DNA of 64,000 nucleotides, taken from Winogradskyella helgolandensis. GTDB taxonomy: Bacteria > Bacteroidota > Bacteroidia > Flavobacteriales > Flavobacteriaceae. The position numbers and the translations under genes were made by a program. A model generated the notes under the pieces. The model ran no database searches. It had not been told where the DNA came from and saw only the letters and a list, made by a program, of their open reading frames with translations. Numbering within the stretch: the stretch's first letter is position 1; each line of letters begins with the position of its first letter. The stretch is taken from contig NZ_JABFHO010000001.1 in NCBI RefSeq assembly GCF_013404085.1, forward strand, positions 2,925,001-2,989,000, written 5' to 3'. Shown one piece after another: positions 63,106 through 64,000 of the stretch.

Positions 63106-63558
63106 CTAATCCTTTTTAAAATCTTCGTAGGTATGTAATGCTTTTAAAGTTGATTCATAAAAAAGAATTGCCGCAATTAAATCTGTAGTATCAGAGTAGG
63201 GTAATATCTTTTTTTGAAATTCAATAGTACTATCAAAATAAGAGACAGAAGCTTCGATATTTTCTTCTAAAGCTTTTCTATTATCTTTTGTATCTGGTAT
63301 TCCAAGATTTTCCATGGTAACTCCTGGCTTGGTTGCAAATGCAATATTTGGAAGTATATTTACAATAACTTCGATTCGTTCTATATAAAGAACAAGTAAG
63401 TCGCCTTTTTTCATCTGTTTTAGATCTTCGCGACTGTGGTATTTTGAGATGTTTACTTTGCCACTAATGATGCTTTGAGATTCCTCTTTTTTTTGAGCAA
63501 AACTCATACTAATCATTAGAAAAAATAGAGCACAAAATAAAGTAGATTTGGTTTTCAT
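63106..63558 (-). CDS. hypothetical secreted protein
   Basis: The start is set at ATG 63558 so that the product begins with its signal peptide (MKTKSTLFCALFFLMISMSFAQ); a start 42 bases upstream would bury it. The mature part (about 128 residues) is mostly helical: SREDLKQMKKGDLLVLYIERIEVIVNILPNIAF, then NRKALEENIEASVSYFDSTIEFQKKILPY. No family is recognised. It is monocistronic, with its own promoter and terminator, and lies upstream of the adhesin operon on the same strand. Confidence 0.7.
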   Translation of the reverse strand: MKTKSTLFCALFFLMISMSFAQKKEESQSIISGKVNISKYHSREDLKQMKKGDLLVLYIERIEVIVNILPNIAFATKPGVTMENLGIPDTKDNRKALEENIEASVSYFDSTIEFQKKILPYSDTTDLIAAILFYESTLKALHTYEDFKKD

Positions 63559-63587
63559 ATTCACGCTTTTAGTTAATCTTAGTGCAA

Positions 63588-63617
63588 CAAATCTATACAA
63601 TTAATTAAATAAAACAA
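63588..63617 (-). promoter_or_regulatory. promoter of the gene at 63106-63558
   Basis: On the minus strand TTG (63617-63615), 19 bases, TAGATTTG (63595-63588): a good -33/-7 pair. The start codon is 30 bases downstream. Confidence 0.65.
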
Positions 63618-64000
63618 CATTATTTAAGCATTTTTCATAAAAGATTTTTACTTATAAAATACGTATTTCAGGGTTAAACTGCATTATTAGTGGATTAAAC
63701 GTAAAAATTACCGACGAAATACGCTAGCTGTTTTTTAGGGATTTTCAACTTAGAAACACTAATTTTTGATAAATAATGGCACTTTAATCTTATTATATCA
63801 AGTTCCTTTTGGAATTAAAAAATAAATGATTCTGTAATCATAATACCTATTAAAACTCAACATTTTTAAGACACAGTACAGCTTAGTATTTCTGTTTTTT
63901 AAATCATTATTTAAGCTAGTTTTAAGGTTGAAATTTAATAGTATTACCGGCTTTTTGTTGAGGTTAATTTTTTAATCAAATAATCGTATTTCATCGGAAA
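63618..64000. other. gene-free AT-rich region with recurrent motifs
   Basis: No ORF with coding character is seen in these 383 bases. They contain CCGACGAAATACGC (63711-63724), the palindrome AAATACGTATTT near 63658, and TCGTATTTCATCGGAAA at the right edge (63984-64000), which share words with the element at 62977-63002. The region could be an upstream control region for genes on either side. Confidence 0.4.

Overview
The window is AT-rich, gene-dense DNA from a member of the Flavobacteriaceae (Bacteroidota). Evidence for this is the set of type IX secretion (T9SS) products with type A and type B sorting tails, PorP/SprF proteins, a giant SprB-like adhesin, Bacteroidota-style -7 promoter boxes (TAnnTTTG), a fused branched-chain 2-oxoacid dehydrogenase E1, and many small families known mainly from flavobacteria. 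A marine genus close to Winogradskyella, Olleya or Lacinutrix is plausible but cannot be fixed from sequence alone. I saw no rRNA, tRNA, CRISPR array, insertion sequence or prophage.

Layout. 1-1.9 kb: the 3' end of a BatA-type membrane protein and an SPFH/prohibitin gene. 2.0-9.6 kb: a complete histidine operon, hisG-D-C-B-H-A-F-IE. It is preceded by an apparent attenuator, made of a 17-residue leader peptide with four His codons and a strong terminator hairpin. Most spacers inside the operon are filled by small dispersed repeats. 9.8-14.2 kb: a T9SS-secreted protein, a DUF5694 protein, a LytTR membrane regulator and a lipoprotein. 14.2-20.7 kb: truA, two MscS-type channels, a tiny acidic lipoprotein that shares a promoter signature with one channel, DUF2461, a GreA-like protein, a thioesterase and DUF3817. 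20.8-29.9 kb: a lipoprotein zinc protease, a cold-shock-domain protein, a DCC thioredoxin-like protein, a MutS2 without an Smr domain, a YfcC transporter and ung. 30-34.3 kb: a minus-strand run with a cytosolic periplasmic-binding-like protein, a nucleoside phosphorylase, DUF1835, a SUI1 factor and a 2OG-Fe(II) oxygenase. 34.5-39 kb: the fused 2-oxoacid dehydrogenase E1 and a secreted trypsin-like protease. 39-44.3 kb: two tiny minus-strand ORFs around a (TTGA)9 microsatellite, a 3D-domain lipoprotein, an orphan ExbD, an SF2 helicase, a pseudouridine synthase and DUF1853. 44.3-47.8 kb: a translation-under-stress locus, with a short hibernation factor divergent from an EF-G paralogue that lacks the catalytic switch II histidine. 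47.8-62.9 kb: a minus-strand surface/gliding operon reading beta-helix protein, type B protein, SprF with a TolA-like rod, 2737-residue adhesin, SprF. 63.1-63.6 kb: a small secreted protein. The last 440 bases hold only regulatory-looking sequence.

The most interesting items are the EF-G2/hibernation locus, the his leader peptide and the repeats between his genes, the shared bipartite promoter at the mscS and small lipoprotein genes, the twin micro-ORF unit at 39.1-39.3 kb, and the SprF-rod fusion with twelve 48-bp repeats inside the adhesin operon.
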